Positions 18,520 through 28,060 of a stretch of 64,000 nt of DNA are shown here, in pieces; the first letter of the stretch is position 1, and each line of letters starts with the position of its first letter. The notes under the pieces are model-generated. The model ran no database searches. It saw only the letters and a program-made list of their open reading frames with translations, and was not told where the DNA came from. A program made the translations under genes and the position numbers. Source of the stretch: Maricaulis salignorans (GTDB lineage Bacteria > Pseudomonadota > Alphaproteobacteria > Caulobacterales > Aquidulcibacteraceae); assembly GCA_945891505.1 (NCBI GenBank), contig CAMDDL010000006.1:62001-126000 (forward strand), in the 5' to 3' direction.

Positions 18520-19611
18520 GTGAAACACGAAGCCGACCCCGAAGACGCATTGCCACCGTCCAGCCCGCAAGCGGTGGGTGGGGAAGCCGTTTTTCGCGGT
18601 AAGGCGACCATTAACGATGTGGCGCGCTTAGCAAAGGTTTCCAAGAAGACCGTATCGCGCGTCATCAATGAATCGCCTTTTGTGAAGCAAAAGACGCGTG
18701 ATGCGATTAAGGCCGTCATAGCAGAACTGGGTTTCACGCCGGACCCTCAGGCTCGCGCTTTGGCCCGACGGAAAAGTTTTCTGATCGGCCTCGTCTTTGA
18801 CAACCCCAGTCCGCAATATGTTGTGTCTATTCAGCGTGGCATTTTAGACGCGCTAGAAGGTACAGATTTTCAATTGGTGCTGCATCCTTGCGATCGGGCC
18901 AAGCCCGACCATGTGGCCCGCATTCAGTCCTTCATCCAACAGCATAAACCCTTTGGCCTGATCTTGCCGCCATCGGTGTCTGAGGATGAGCCCTTGGCGC
19001 TGGCTCTGAATGAAGCAGATGTCGATTATGTTCGCATTGCCTCGGTAGAGCTCGATACGCCATCGCGCATGATCCGCACTTTGGACGGGGATGGCGGAGC
19101 AGCGGCCGGGCGTCATTTGGCTGAGCTTGGCCATCGTCACATAGCCCATATCCACGGGCCGCTAAGCTTCCGCTCTACCCATGAACGCCGTGGAGGTTTT
19201 GAGCGGGCGCTCGCCGAAGCAAGCCTTGTCCTCCTCCCCGAAATGGCAGTCGAAGGCGGCTACACCTTCGATGGCGGTGTTGTGGCGGCAGAGCAATTAT
19301 TGGCGCAACCAGCGCCACCCAAAGCCATCTTTGCCGGCAATGATGAAATGGCGACCGGGGCCTATGTCGCCGTGCGCCGGGCAGGCTTTCGAATTCCAGA
19401 AGACATTTCTATCGTTGGCTTTGACGATACCCCGATTGCTGGGAGACTTTGGCCCGCGCTGACAACAGTGCGTTTGCCGATCCGCGAGATGGGTTCTGCT
19501 GCTGCGACCTTACTTCTTCAGACAGCCGAAGGAATGACAGCCAAGAAGTTCATCACTTTCTCGCCCGAGATTGTCGTGCGCGGATCGACCGCCGCGCCAA
19601 GCGCAAATTAG
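18520..19611 (+). CDS. LacI-family transcriptional regulator of the pectin locus
   Basis: The protein has 363 residues with a GTG start. An N-terminal tail of about 30 residues precedes the helix-turn-helix ATINDVARLAKVSKKTVSRV and the hinge helix (GFTPDPQARALA). A periplasmic-binding-protein-like effector domain follows (IGLVFDNPSPQYV, FAGNDEMATGAYVA, ISIVGFDDTPIAGRLWPALT). It is divergent from the TonB receptor gene and lies just upstream of kduI-kduD-kdgK. The likely effector is an intermediate such as KDG or a uronate. I propose that it binds the TGACACCGGT sites. The tail before the helix-turn-helix is longer than usual for the family, so the true start could be slightly downstream. Confidence 0.9.
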   Translation: MKHEADPEDALPPSSPQAVGGEAVFRGKATINDVARLAKVSKKTVSRVINESPFVKQKTRDAIKAVIAELGFTPDPQARALARRKSFLIGLVFDNPSPQYVVSIQRGILDALEGTDFQLVLHPCDRAKPDHVARIQSFIQQHKPFGLILPPSVSEDEPLALALNEADVDYVRIASVELDTPSRMIRTLDGDGGAAAGRHLAELGHRHIAHIHGPLSFRSTHERRGGFERALAEASLVLLPEMAVEGGYTFDGGVVAAEQLLAQPAPPKAIFAGNDEMATGAYVAVRRAGFRIPEDISIVGFDDTPIAGRLWPALTTVRLPIREMGSAAATLLLQTAEGMTAKKFITFSPEIVVRGSTAAPSAN

Positions 19612-19686
19612 AGCGTACAAACGCACTCCACCGCTCACAGCGCCACTTGTCAGATGAAATCTTCCTGTATAAGACTTTCTCTTGAA

Positions 19687-19700
19687 TGACACCGGTTACC
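19687..19700. promoter_or_regulatory. Operator-like site upstream of kduI
   Basis: The site TGACACCGGTTACC lies 38 bases upstream of the kduI start. Its first ten bases are identical to the half-site at the TonB receptor promoter and to the one upstream of the TRAP/hydratase operon, while the second half is degenerate. It probably controls kduI-kduD-kdgK-esterase-pectate lyase. Evidence is sequence identity and position only. Confidence 0.6.
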
Positions 19701-19737
19701 ATACTGGTGATGAAGCTGGCTTGGGAGGGCCAAAAAG

Positions 19738-20586
19738 ATGTTCGACAAGGTTTATCACGCCACCCATCCAGACATGATGGCCGGGGCCGATAATGACGCG
19801 CTGCGTGCGCGCTATGTGGTCACCGATATGTTCCAAGCCGATGAAATCCATCTGAATTATTCGCATAATGAGCGGATGGTGGTGGGCGGGGCTATGCCTG
19901 TGAATGGCCAAGTTGTGTTGCCGCATCAGACGGAGCCAGCTTCGGCTGCAGGCCATCCTTTCCTTGAACGGCGCGAACTGGGCCTCATCAATGTCGGCAC
20001 TGGCGTTGGAATCGTTCATGTTGACGGTGTGGCGCATGAGATCAAGCCACGCGACGGCCTCTATGTGCCGATGGGCTCCAAAGATGTGATCTTCGCGTCA
20101 CAATCGGCTGATGCACCTGCCAAATATTATTTGGTCTCAACCCCAGCCCATGCCCGCTTTGAGGTCGCTAAAATCTCGATCGAAACGGCTGTGCCGCTGG
20201 AGCGCGGTTCGCTGGCTGAATCAAACGAGCGCGTGATCTACCAATATATCGTGCCCGCGACGGTGAAGTCCTGCCAGCTTCTGTTGGGGCTGACCCAGCT
20301 CAACACTGGCAGTGTCTGGAACACCATGCCGCCACACCTGCATGATCGCCGCTCTGAGGTCTATTTCTACTTTGGTCTGGGCGAGAAGGACCGGGTTTTC
20401 CACTTCATGGGTGAAGAAGACAAGATCCGCCATATCGTTATGGAGAATGATGAAGCCGTGATCTCACCGCCTTGGTCGATCCACATGGGTTCGGGCACCC
20501 GCAATTATTCGTTCATTTGGGCAATGGGCGGGGAAAACCTCGACTACACAGACCTCGCGGTCTGCGACATCTGCCAGTTGAAATAA
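19738..20586 (+). CDS. kduI: 5-dehydro-4-deoxy-D-glucuronate isomerase KduI
   Basis: The protein has 282 residues, the usual length. It is a two-cupin protein beginning [14 protein letters not shown]. The zinc-binding motif [14 protein letters not shown] is at about 199-212, with a further His in PPWSIHMG. It isomerises 5-keto-4-deoxyuronate, formed spontaneously from the unsaturated uronate released by pectate lyases, to 2,5-diketo-3-deoxygluconate. It is the first gene of a tight plus-strand operon, with kduD 16 bases downstream. A strong GGGAGGG ribosome binding site lies upstream. Confidence 0.96.
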   Translation: MFDKVYHATHPDMMAGADNDALRARYVVTDMFQADEIHLNYSHNERMVVGGAMPVNGQVVLPHQTEPASAAGHPFLERRELGLINVGTGVGIVHVDGVAHEIKPRDGLYVPMGSKDVIFASQSADAPAKYYLVSTPAHARFEVAKISIETAVPLERGSLAESNERVIYQYIVPATVKSCQLLLGLTQLNTGSVWNTMPPHLHDRRSEVYFYFGLGEKDRVFHFMGEEDKIRHIVMENDEAVISPPWSIHMGSGTRNYSFIWAMGGENLDYTDLAVCDICQLK

Positions 20587-20602
20587 ATCGGGGACTAAGA
20601 TC

Positions 20603-21361
20603 ATGAGCCTTTCCTATTTCAATCTGGCTGGCAAAGTCGCGCTCGTCACGGGTGCCAACACAGGGCTGGGTCAAGGCATAGCTTTGGCCTTGGCAGAAGC
20701 GGGTGCCGATATTGCCGCCGCCGGTATCGTCCCTGCGGATGAGACAGGCGCAAAAGTGACAGCCTTGGGCCGTCGCTTCATCAATATTGACGCCAATCTG
20801 ATGAGCATTGAGCCTGTCGACCGTATTGTGGCCGAGACGCTGTCGGGCCTCAGTGGTCTTGACATTTTGGTCAATAATGCGGGCCTTATCCGCCGTCAGG
20901 ATGCGGTGGATTTCTCCGAGAAAGACTGGGATGATGTGATGAATGTCAACATCAAGTCCGCTTTCTTCATGAGCCAAGCCGCCGGCAAAGTGATGATTGG
21001 TCAAGGCAGCGGCAAGATCATCAACATCGCCTCGATGCTGTCCTTCCAAGGCGGCATTCGCGTGCCGTCTTACACCGCTTCCAAGAGCGGCATTGCGGGC
21101 ATTACCAAGCTTTTGGCATGTGAGTGGGCCTCCAAAGGTCTGAACATCAATGCCATTGCGCCTGGCTATATGGCGACTGACAACACGGCCCAATTACGAG
21201 CTGATGAAGAACGTTCCAGCGACATTTTAAAGCGCATTCCTGCGGGGCGTTGGGGAGAGCCTTCTGATCTGGGCGGCACGGCTGTCTTTTTGGCATCAAA
21301 AGCGTCAGACTACCTCAATGGAGCCGTCATCCCCGTCGATGGCGGGTGGCTAGCAAGGTAG
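20603..21361 (+). CDS. kduD: 2-deoxy-D-gluconate 3-dehydrogenase KduD
   Basis: The protein has 252 residues of the short-chain dehydrogenase fold. The cofactor motif is TGANTGLGQGIA at about 17-28, followed by NNAG at about 90 and the catalytic YTASK at about 155. The C-terminus is PVDGGWLAR. It reduces 2,5-diketo-3-deoxygluconate to 2-keto-3-deoxygluconate with NAD(P)H. Its position directly after kduI and 6 bases before kdgK makes the assignment firm, although many close short-chain dehydrogenases have other substrates. Confidence 0.94.
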   Translation: MSLSYFNLAGKVALVTGANTGLGQGIALALAEAGADIAAAGIVPADETGAKVTALGRRFINIDANLMSIEPVDRIVAETLSGLSGLDILVNNAGLIRRQDAVDFSEKDWDDVMNVNIKSAFFMSQAAGKVMIGQGSGKIINIASMLSFQGGIRVPSYTASKSGIAGITKLLACEWASKGLNINAIAPGYMATDNTAQLRADEERSSDILKRIPAGRWGEPSDLGGTAVFLASKASDYLNGAVIPVDGGWLAR

Positions 21362-21367
21362 TTCGCA

Positions 21368-22366
21368 ATGGCAGGATCAGTCGTTTGTTTCGGGGAATTG
21401 CTGATCCGCCTCAGTGGGCCGGGCCATCAACGTCTGTTGCAATCACCCAGCTTAGATGTGGCGATTGGCGGGGCTGAAGCCAATGTCGCGGTTTGCCTTG
21501 CCCGTTTTGGCGACAAGGCCCGTATAGCGAGTGTGGTGGCCGACAATGAATTGGGCCAAGCCGCCATTGCTGAAATCCGCAAACATGGCGTGGATACAGG
21601 CCTCGTCCGCCAGACCAAAGGCAGGATGGGGCTTTATTTTTTGTCCCATGGTGCCGTCAGCCGCCCTTCTGCTGTCCTGTATGACCGCGCTGACAGTGCC
21701 TTCGCAAAATCTGCCGCCGATCTAACCTTGCCAGCCGAGGTTTTGGCAGGCGCCGAGTGGCTGCATGTTTCAGGCGTGACTCCTGCCGTTGGCCCCGAGG
21801 CGTCAAAAGCTGCGCTGGCGCTCGTGGAAGCCGCGACGCAAGCCGGTGTCAAAGTTTCGTTTGACGGCAATTATCGCGCGCAACTTTGGGCGGCTTGGGC
21901 TGGCGACGGCCCCGCTATTCTCAAACAAATCTTGTCGCACGCGACCTTGGCGTTCATCAATGAGCGCGATGTTGAGCTGATCTTGGGCGAACGCTTTGCG
22001 AGCCGTGAGGCTGCATTGCAACGGGCTTTTGAAGCGTTCCCGCGGCTTCAATGGATTGCAGCCACGACGCGCACTTTGGCTTCGGTCACGCACCAAGGCC
22101 TGCAAGGTGAAATGGTTAGCCGGACTGAGCGCTATGTCTCGAAAGACCACGAGCTGGCAGGTGTCGTTGATCGCATTGGCGCAGGTGATGCTTTTGCTGC
22201 TGGCCTGCTGCATGGCCTTTTGGCGCAGCATGAACCTCAAGCCTGTTTGGAATTTGCGGTTGCCTCAGCCGTTATCAAGCACTCCATCCCCGGCGACTTC
22301 AACTTGACCAATCTTCAGGAAGTCACTGAAGCCATGGCTGGTGGCGGGCTCGATGTCCGCCGGTGA
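21368..22366 (+). CDS. kdgK: 2-keto-3-deoxygluconate kinase KdgK (PfkB family)
   Basis: The protein has 332 residues. The N-terminal PfkB signature is GGAEANVAVCLARFG at about 37-51. The C-terminal signature, DRIGAGDAFAAGLLHG, carries the catalytic Asp. The enzyme phosphorylates KDG to KDPG, joining the galacturonate branch (UxaA) and the pectate-lyase branch (KduD). The aldolase that cleaves KDPG is not in this window. The stop overlaps the start of the following esterase gene, so translation is probably coupled. Confidence 0.93.
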   Translation: MAGSVVCFGELLIRLSGPGHQRLLQSPSLDVAIGGAEANVAVCLARFGDKARIASVVADNELGQAAIAEIRKHGVDTGLVRQTKGRMGLYFLSHGAVSRPSAVLYDRADSAFAKSAADLTLPAEVLAGAEWLHVSGVTPAVGPEASKAALALVEAATQAGVKVSFDGNYRAQLWAAWAGDGPAILKQILSHATLAFINERDVELILGERFASREAALQRAFEAFPRLQWIAATTRTLASVTHQGLQGEMVSRTERYVSKDHELAGVVDRIGAGDAFAAGLLHGLLAQHEPQACLEFAVASAVIKHSIPGDFNLTNLQEVTEAMAGGGLDVRR

Positions 22367-23945
22367 GGCTAGCCCGCTTGGCGGTGCCGCCTCGCGCCGC
22401 ATGATCTTGGCTGGGGGCCTGATCACAGGATTGGTTCCCCAAGCCCTTTGGGCAGATGAGGCGCAAAGCTTAGTCCAAACGACCTTTGGCCCCGTGCGGG
22501 GTCGCAAGCAAGCTGGCCTGCACGTGTTCAAGGGCATCCGATATGGCGCTGACACCGCGACCACGCGCTTTGCGGCCCCTAAGCCACCGGCACCTTGGCA
22601 AGTGCCTGTGGAGGCTGTCGATTATGGGCCTGCTAGTCCTCAAGCAGGCAGCGAGCCCAATCAGTCTGAAGACTGTCTGTTCCTAAACATCTGGACCACC
22701 AGCCTTGATGCTCGCGCCAAGAAACCGGTCATGGTCTACATCCATGGCGGGGCTTACAACACGGGTTCTGGTTCCTCGCCCTTGACCGATGGTACCAATC
22801 TGGCGAGCGAAGAGGATGTGGTGGTGGTGACGATCAACCACCGCTTGAATGCCTTTGGCTATCTCTATCTGGGTCAACTCATCCCCGACATCGCGCCAGA
22901 TAGTGGCAATGCCGGGCAGTGGGATCTGGTGTTGGCGCTCAATTGGGTGAAGACCAATATTGCCCGCTTTGGCGGTGACCCAAGTCGCGTTATGCTGTTT
23001 GGGCAATCAGGTGGCGGGGCAAAAATTGCTTCGCTGATGGCCGCCCCGGCGGCTTCTGGCCTATTCCATGCGGTCGCGACCATGAGTGGCCAACAAGTGA
23101 CGGCCTCTGGCCCCTTAAACGCCACGGCGCGGGCAAAGGCATTTTTAGAGGCTCTAAAAGTTTCACCGCAGGAAGTGTTCAACGTGCCGACTGCGCGTTT
23201 GATCGAAGCGTTGAATAATGCCGATCCGATCAATTCCACGCAAAAGCTCTATTTCGGTCCCGTGCTGGACCAGCGCCATCTGCCGCGTCACCCGTTTTGG
23301 CCAGACGCGCCGCCACAATCGGTACGGATCCCGATGATCCTTGGCAATATGGCAAATGAAACACGCAATTTGATTGGCCGGTCAAACCCAGCCGCCTTTA
23401 GCCTGACTTTTGATGCGCTCCCCACCTGGCTGGCTACGCATATGCGCAGCGATATTTCGCCAGCCCATGTGATCGCGACCTATCAAGCCGCTTATCCCGG
23501 TATCTCCGCTTCTGACCTATTCTTTGCCGCAACCACGGCCGGGCGCTCTTGGCGCGGGCAAGTGGAAGAGGCTGATGCGCGTGCCCGCCAAGGGGCACCA
23601 ACCTGGGTTTACCGCTTTGATTTGAAGAGCCCGGAAGATGGCGGCCAGTGGGGCGCTTATCACACGCTCGACATTCCCCACGCCTTTCGTACCTTGGCCG
23701 CTTCCGGCCCGATGACGGGTACAGGCCCTGAGGCGCGCAAGGTGAGTAGGGAGCTTTCGTCAGCCCTTGTCAGTCTGGCCCGCACTGGGTCGCCGCAGTC
23801 CAAGCGCCTGCCAGCTTGGCCGCGCTATAGTCTTGCGCGGCGTGAGACGATGATTTTCGATACTACGACGCGGGTGGAGTTTGACCCGCGCGGTGTGGAG
23901 CGCGCCCTCTTCCAGACCGTTCCATTCATCCAATGGGGTAGCTGA
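22353..23945 (+). CDS. Secreted type B carboxylesterase
   Basis: The protein has about 530 residues from the ATG at 22353; a GTG at 22341 is the alternative. A hydrophobic export segment (RRMILAGGLITGLVPQALWA) lies at about 16-35. The oxyanion-hole motif VYIHGGAYNTGS and the nucleophile elbow LFGQSGGGAKI are intact. An acidic residue occurs in GNMANETRN and a His in YHTLDIPHAF. In a pectin locus, removal of acetyl, methyl or phenolic esters from pectin is a reasonable inference, but family B esterases are broad. The gene starts inside the end of kdgK and shares one base (TGATG) with the next gene. Confidence 0.85.
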   Translation: MSAGEASPLGGAASRRMILAGGLITGLVPQALWADEAQSLVQTTFGPVRGRKQAGLHVFKGIRYGADTATTRFAAPKPPAPWQVPVEAVDYGPASPQAGSEPNQSEDCLFLNIWTTSLDARAKKPVMVYIHGGAYNTGSGSSPLTDGTNLASEEDVVVVTINHRLNAFGYLYLGQLIPDIAPDSGNAGQWDLVLALNWVKTNIARFGGDPSRVMLFGQSGGGAKIASLMAAPAASGLFHAVATMSGQQVTASGPLNATARAKAFLEALKVSPQEVFNVPTARLIEALNNADPINSTQKLYFGPVLDQRHLPRHPFWPDAPPQSVRIPMILGNMANETRNLIGRSNPAAFSLTFDALPTWLATHMRSDISPAHVIATYQAAYPGISASDLFFAATTAGRSWRGQVEEADARARQGAPTWVYRFDLKSPEDGGQWGAYHTLDIPHAFRTLAASGPMTGTGPEARKVSRELSSALVSLARTGSPQSKRLPAWPRYSLARRETMIFDTTTRVEFDPRGVERALFQTVPFIQWGS

Positions 23946-25288
23946 TGCGTCGAATTGTGTCTTCACTTGGCTTGGCCAGTGCGCTTCTGGCCGCCAATGC
24001 CAGCGCGCAAACACCTACACAGCCATTGCGCGCTTTTCCTAGCGCTGAAGGTTTCGGTGCCTTCACCCAAGGTGGACGCGGCGGGCGCGTGATCAAAGTG
24101 ACCAATCTGGCAGATGCTGGACCGGGCAGTCTGCGCGCCGCCATTGAGGCTAAGGGCCCGCGCATCATCATCTTTGAAACCGGCGGCACGATTGAACTTC
24201 AATCGCCCCTAGTGATCCGCAGCCCGTTCATTACTGTGGCAGGACAAACGGCTCCCGGGGGTGGGATCACGCTAAAGAGCCATGCCCTTTTGGTCTCTAC
24301 CAGTGAAGTCATCGTGCGCTTTATCCGCGTGCGACCGGGCGACATCTCGAAGACCGAAACCGACTCGATTTCACTCACCGCTGGTCGCAATATCATCATC
24401 GACCATTGCTCAGCCTCTTGGTCGACCGATGAGACCTTGTCGGTCTCGCAGCAGATGACGCAAGGCGAGCGGAAATTGGACCTTGTGACGGTGCAATGGT
24501 CGATTGTGTCGGAGTCGTTAGACCAATCGGTTCATTCCAAAGGCGCGCATGGTTACGGTTCGCTCGTGCGCGGGTCGGCAGGCTCCCGCTATAGCTTCCA
24601 CCATAATTTATGGGCGCACCATCGCGCGCGTCTGCCACGGCCGGGTAACTTTGCCGATGCCAAGCTCGACCCGCAAGGCCCGGTCTTCGACTTTACCAAC
24701 AACGTCTTTTACAATTGGGGCGGCGATGGTTCTGGTTATAATGTCGATGAGACGGCGATCAGCCGCTATAGCTTCCGCGCAAATTCTTACCGCCAAGGCG
24801 CGAGCTCAAAATCGGCCTTAGCCTTTGTAGAATCCGCGCCCGGCGCGCAGGCGCATTTTTCCGGCAACTTCATGAATGGCGCGAGCATGGAGACGCAAGC
24901 CATTGTGCGCCTAAAGCGGCCGCTTGACGGCTATTTTTCGGCTACACCGTTTGACTATGGTGCTCTTGCGGCTGAGCCTGCTTTACAGGCCGAGGAAAAA
25001 GTCTTGGCCAAGGCAGGTGCTTCGCTCGTGCGTGACACCGTGGATGCCCGCGTCATTGCAAGCGTGCGTGCGCGGACCGGCCAGATCATCAATTCGCAAG
25101 CCGAAGTTGGCGGTTGGCCGGAACTGGCAAAAGGTAGCGCTCGCCCTGACCAAGATGGCGATGGCTTACCCGATGCTTGGGAAATCCAGCACAAGCTCAA
25201 TCCCAATGACGCTAGCGACGCAGGCCTAGACCCCGATCAAGATGGCATTAGCCATCTTGAGGTCTGGTTGAATTCGCTGGTTCGCTGA
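23945..25288 (+). CDS. Secreted pectate lyase (PL1-like) with C-terminal calcium-type repeats
   Basis: The protein has 447 residues. A Sec signal (MRRIVSSLGLASALLAANASAQ) precedes a right-handed beta-helix domain beginning FPSAEGFGAFTQGGRGG. Diagnostic stretches are IDHCSASWSTDETLS at about 150-165, and FHHNLWAHHRARLPRPG with the catalytic-type arginine near 230. The last 50 residues hold two Asp-rich segments, DQDGDGLPDAWE and DPDQDGISHLE, resembling thrombospondin type 3 or EF-hand-like calcium repeats. The enzyme should cleave polygalacturonate by beta-elimination and so feed KduI. It ends the kdu operon and abuts dctM tail to tail with no spacer. Confidence 0.9.
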   Translation: MRRIVSSLGLASALLAANASAQTPTQPLRAFPSAEGFGAFTQGGRGGRVIKVTNLADAGPGSLRAAIEAKGPRIIIFETGGTIELQSPLVIRSPFITVAGQTAPGGGITLKSHALLVSTSEVIVRFIRVRPGDISKTETDSISLTAGRNIIIDHCSASWSTDETLSVSQQMTQGERKLDLVTVQWSIVSESLDQSVHSKGAHGYGSLVRGSAGSRYSFHHNLWAHHRARLPRPGNFADAKLDPQGPVFDFTNNVFYNWGGDGSGYNVDETAISRYSFRANSYRQGASSKSALAFVESAPGAQAHFSGNFMNGASMETQAIVRLKRPLDGYFSATPFDYGALAAEPALQAEEKVLAKAGASLVRDTVDARVIASVRARTGQIINSQAEVGGWPELAKGSARPDQDGDGLPDAWEIQHKLNPNDASDAGLDPDQDGISHLEVWLNSLVR

Positions 25289-26569
25289 TTAGGCCACCAA
25301 GCCTGGCAGCCACAGCGACAGCTGCGGGAAGATCATCACCAGTGCGAGAACGAAGAGTGCGGCCAGATAGAAGGGCCACATGCCGCGCACGGCTTCCATC
25401 ACGCTGATCTTGCCAATCGATGCACCTAAGAACAGGACCGAGCCGACCGGTGGGGTCACCAGACCAATGCCAGCCGACAGAATCAGCACGACACCGAAGT
25501 GCACGGGGTCGATTTGATAGGCCTTGGCCACGGGCAGAAAGATCGGTGTTGCAATGATGATCAGCGGAGCCAGATCCATAAAGGTCCCCAGCACCAAGAG
25601 GCACAGCACCATCAGGGCCAGAACCGTCAGCTTATCATGCGCAATCGCCTGCATAGCCTCAACCGCATGGCTAGGCACTTGCAGATAGGCCATCATCCAG
25701 CCAAAGGCACCAGCCGCGCCGATGACGAACAAGACAGAACCGGTTGTTTTGGCCGCACCCTTGGCTGCGTCCAAAAAGGCGTTCCAGCTGAGGCTGCGAT
25801 AGACAATCAGAGTCACAAGAACCGCATAAACCACAGCCACAGAGGCACTTTCAATCGCGGTGAAAATCCCGGCTTTAATCCCGACAAAGATGATCAGCAC
25901 CAGCACCAAAGCGGGCAACGCGGTGATAAAAGTCGTCAAAAGTGCGCGAGCCCCGACTTTGCCTTCGGCCTGATAGCCGCGCTTCACAGCCAGAATATAA
26001 GCTGTCGCCATCACGGCGAGCGCCAGCATCAAGGCCGGAATAATGCCTGCAGAAAAGAGTGCTGTAATCGAGATACCCCCACCTGCAGCGGCCGAAAACA
26101 AGATCATATTGTGCGACGGCGGTACTAGCAGGGCGACCAAGGCGGCCGAGATCGTCACATTGACGGCAAAATCCTTGTCATAGCCGCGTTGGGCCATTTG
26201 CGGGATCATGGTGCCGCCAACGGCGGAGATGTCGGCAATAGCGGAGCCCGATACGCCCCCGAACAAGGTGGAGGCCACCACACTGACTTGGGCGAGACCG
26301 CCGCGGAACCGGCCCACAAGGGCGCTGGCTAATGCGATAATCCGCTCAGAAATGCCGCCCTTCAGCATTAACTCACCGGCGAATACAAACAGCGGGATAG
26401 CCAGAAGGCCAACATTGGAGATATCTGCCGCTGCCTGTTGACCGACCACAATCGGAGGGATGCCCACCACAAGGGCCGCGCTGATGGTGGAAATGATCAA
26501 GGCAATCGCCACGGGCGCGCCGAGAACCAGAAGAAGGGCGAAGACGAGGAAAAGTGCCGCAAGAGCCAT
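25289..26569 (-). CDS. dctM: TRAP transporter large permease DctM
   Basis: The protein has 426 residues from the ATG at 26569 (MALAALFLVFALLLVLGAPV); the longer open frame overlaps dctQ and is not membrane-like. About twelve hydrophobic helices are visible, with typical DctM stretches GGVSGSAIADISAVGG, VPPSHNMILF and ATPIFLPVAKAYQIDPVHFG. It forms the sodium-coupled transport core together with DctQ. It is the last gene of the minus-strand operon hydratase-dctP-dctQ-dctM. In this locus the substrate is probably a uronate or a pectin-derived acid. Confidence 0.93.
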   Translation of the reverse strand: MALAALFLVFALLLVLGAPVAIALIISTISAALVVGIPPIVVGQQAAADISNVGLLAIPLFVFAGELMLKGGISERIIALASALVGRFRGGLAQVSVVASTLFGGVSGSAIADISAVGGTMIPQMAQRGYDKDFAVNVTISAALVALLVPPSHNMILFSAAAGGGISITALFSAGIIPALMLALAVMATAYILAVKRGYQAEGKVGARALLTTFITALPALVLVLIIFVGIKAGIFTAIESASVAVVYAVLVTLIVYRSLSWNAFLDAAKGAAKTTGSVLFVIGAAGAFGWMMAYLQVPSHAVEAMQAIAHDKLTVLALMVLCLLVLGTFMDLAPLIIIATPIFLPVAKAYQIDPVHFGVVLILSAGIGLVTPPVGSVLFLGASIGKISVMEAVRGMWPFYLAALFVLALVMIFPQLSLWLPGLVA

Positions 26570-26580
26570 CGGTTTCGTCC

Positions 26581-27075
26581 TTAGTTTTTCTGGGGCGCCA
26601 AAAGGCGCTCGGCGGCAAACAGCGCCATGATGGTTGCACCGATAGCAAAGGGCACATAGCGAATGCCGGCGGGGATTGGTGCACCGGCCATGCTGACATC
26701 CCAATTATCTAAAGCGAGCGTCATGCCCCAATAGGCCAACAAAAGTGCGACGCCTAAAGTGAGGGCGAGAAGCAACCTGCGGACGAGGGCTTGGATCCCT
26801 GCAGGCATGGCATCTAGGATATTGGAGAAGGAAAAGTGAGTGCCCTCACGGACCCCAACGGCGGCTGCCATCATCACGGTCATGCCCATGAAGAAGACCG
26901 ACACAGGCTCTGTCCATCCCGGTGAGTTATTCAAAACATAGCGGGCAAAAACCTGCCAAGCCTGAACCAAGGTGATGATCACGAGGCCCGTCAGCGCCAC
27001 TATTTTGCAGGCATTCGCCAGCCGGTCCAGCAGGCTTTCTTTACCCAAAGGTGCCGTGTTCTGTTCGTTTTCCAT
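26581..27075 (-). CDS. dctQ: TRAP transporter small permease DctQ
   Basis: The protein has 164 residues from the ATG at 27075 (MENEQNTAPLGKES), 1 base after the dctP stop. Four hydrophobic helices are visible, with the family motif VFARYVLNNSPGWTEPVSVF near residue 55. The small subunit joins DctM to form the membrane complex. Spacing to dctP and dctM is 1 and 11 bases. Confidence 0.9.
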   Translation of the reverse strand: MENEQNTAPLGKESLLDRLANACKIVALTGLVIITLVQAWQVFARYVLNNSPGWTEPVSVFFMGMTVMMAAAVGVREGTHFSFSNILDAMPAGIQALVRRLLLALTLGVALLLAYWGMTLALDNWDVSMAGAPIPAGIRYVPFAIGATIMALFAAERLLAPQKN

Positions 27076-27076
27076 A

Positions 27077-28060
27077 TCAAACCATCGCTTTAATCGCCGC
27101 ATACAGGCGGGCGACATCTGGGTTGTTTAGGCGTTTTGCATTGACGGGGTCGCAGACGGCTTTAAAGGCGGCCTTATTGACCTCGACCACTTTGGTGCCA
27201 GCCGCGAGCGCTTTGGTGCGGGACTCGGCTTCCGTTTTCACCCAAGCCTCCCGCATGATGGGCACCGAGGCCTTCGCGAGTTCGCGCACCAGATCTTGGT
27301 CCTTCGCGCTAAGCAGGCCAAAACTCTTCGCCGACATCATCAAAAACTCTGGCGAGTAGGAATGTTGGGTTTGAGACCAATAGTGCGCCACTTCAAGGTG
27401 ACGGGCTGTCTCAAAAGTTGGCCAATTATTCTCTGCCCCATCGATCAAGCGGCTTTGCAGCGAAGAATAAACAGCACTGAAGCCCAGAGGTGTGGGGTTT
27501 GCCCCCATCGCGCCAACGGCGTCGATAAAGACGTCAGACTGTGGCACGCGGATCTTGAGGCCGTGCAAGTCCTTCGGCGTCTCAATTGGGCGTTGGGTGT
27601 TGTAGAAACAGCGACCACCAGCATCATAGGAGGCCAGGCCAATAAGCCCACGCGCTTTGAAACCATCCAAAATCTCTTGGCCAATTGGACCATCGAGAAC
27701 GCGGTGCAAATGGTCATCGTTTTGAATGACAAATGGCATCGAAACGACTTGAGTGAGCGGAAAAGCATTGTTGAGCGCCGCGGCATTGGCGCGGCAAATG
27801 TCGATCACGCCGGATTGGGCCAGTGAAATCGTATCATCTTCTCCGCCCAATTGACCGGAGGGATAGCTACGAATAGACAGCCGACCGCCGGTTTCTTTAG
27901 ACAGAGCTTCCCCCAGCCACTTCACAGCGGTGACGGTCGGATAGCCGTCGCGATGCACATCACAAGCCGTCAAAACCCCGCCTGCACGATGGGGCTGACA
28001 GGCAGAGACCAGCGGCAAAGCGAGGCCAGCTGTGGCCAAGAGCGTGCGACGTGAAATCAT
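27077..28060 (-). CDS. dctP: TRAP transporter substrate-binding protein DctP
   Basis: The protein has 327 residues. The N-terminus MISRRTLLATAGLALPLVSACQ combines a twin-arginine-like start with a possible lipobox ending at Cys21, so it may be an anchored lipoprotein instead of a free periplasmic protein. The DctP fold is recognisable from TVTAVKWLGEALSKETGGR, the conserved arginine in GLKIRVPQSDVFID, and GAENNWPTFETARHLEVAHYW. The ligand is presumably an organic acid, since the conserved Arg binds a carboxylate. The start overlaps the hydratase stop by 4 bases. Confidence 0.9.
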   Translation of the reverse strand: MISRRTLLATAGLALPLVSACQPHRAGGVLTACDVHRDGYPTVTAVKWLGEALSKETGGRLSIRSYPSGQLGGEDDTISLAQSGVIDICRANAAALNNAFPLTQVVSMPFVIQNDDHLHRVLDGPIGQEILDGFKARGLIGLASYDAGGRCFYNTQRPIETPKDLHGLKIRVPQSDVFIDAVGAMGANPTPLGFSAVYSSLQSRLIDGAENNWPTFETARHLEVAHYWSQTQHSYSPEFLMMSAKSFGLLSAKDQDLVRELAKASVPIMREAWVKTEAESRTKALAAGTKVVEVNKAAFKAVCDPVNAKRLNNPDVARLYAAIKAMV

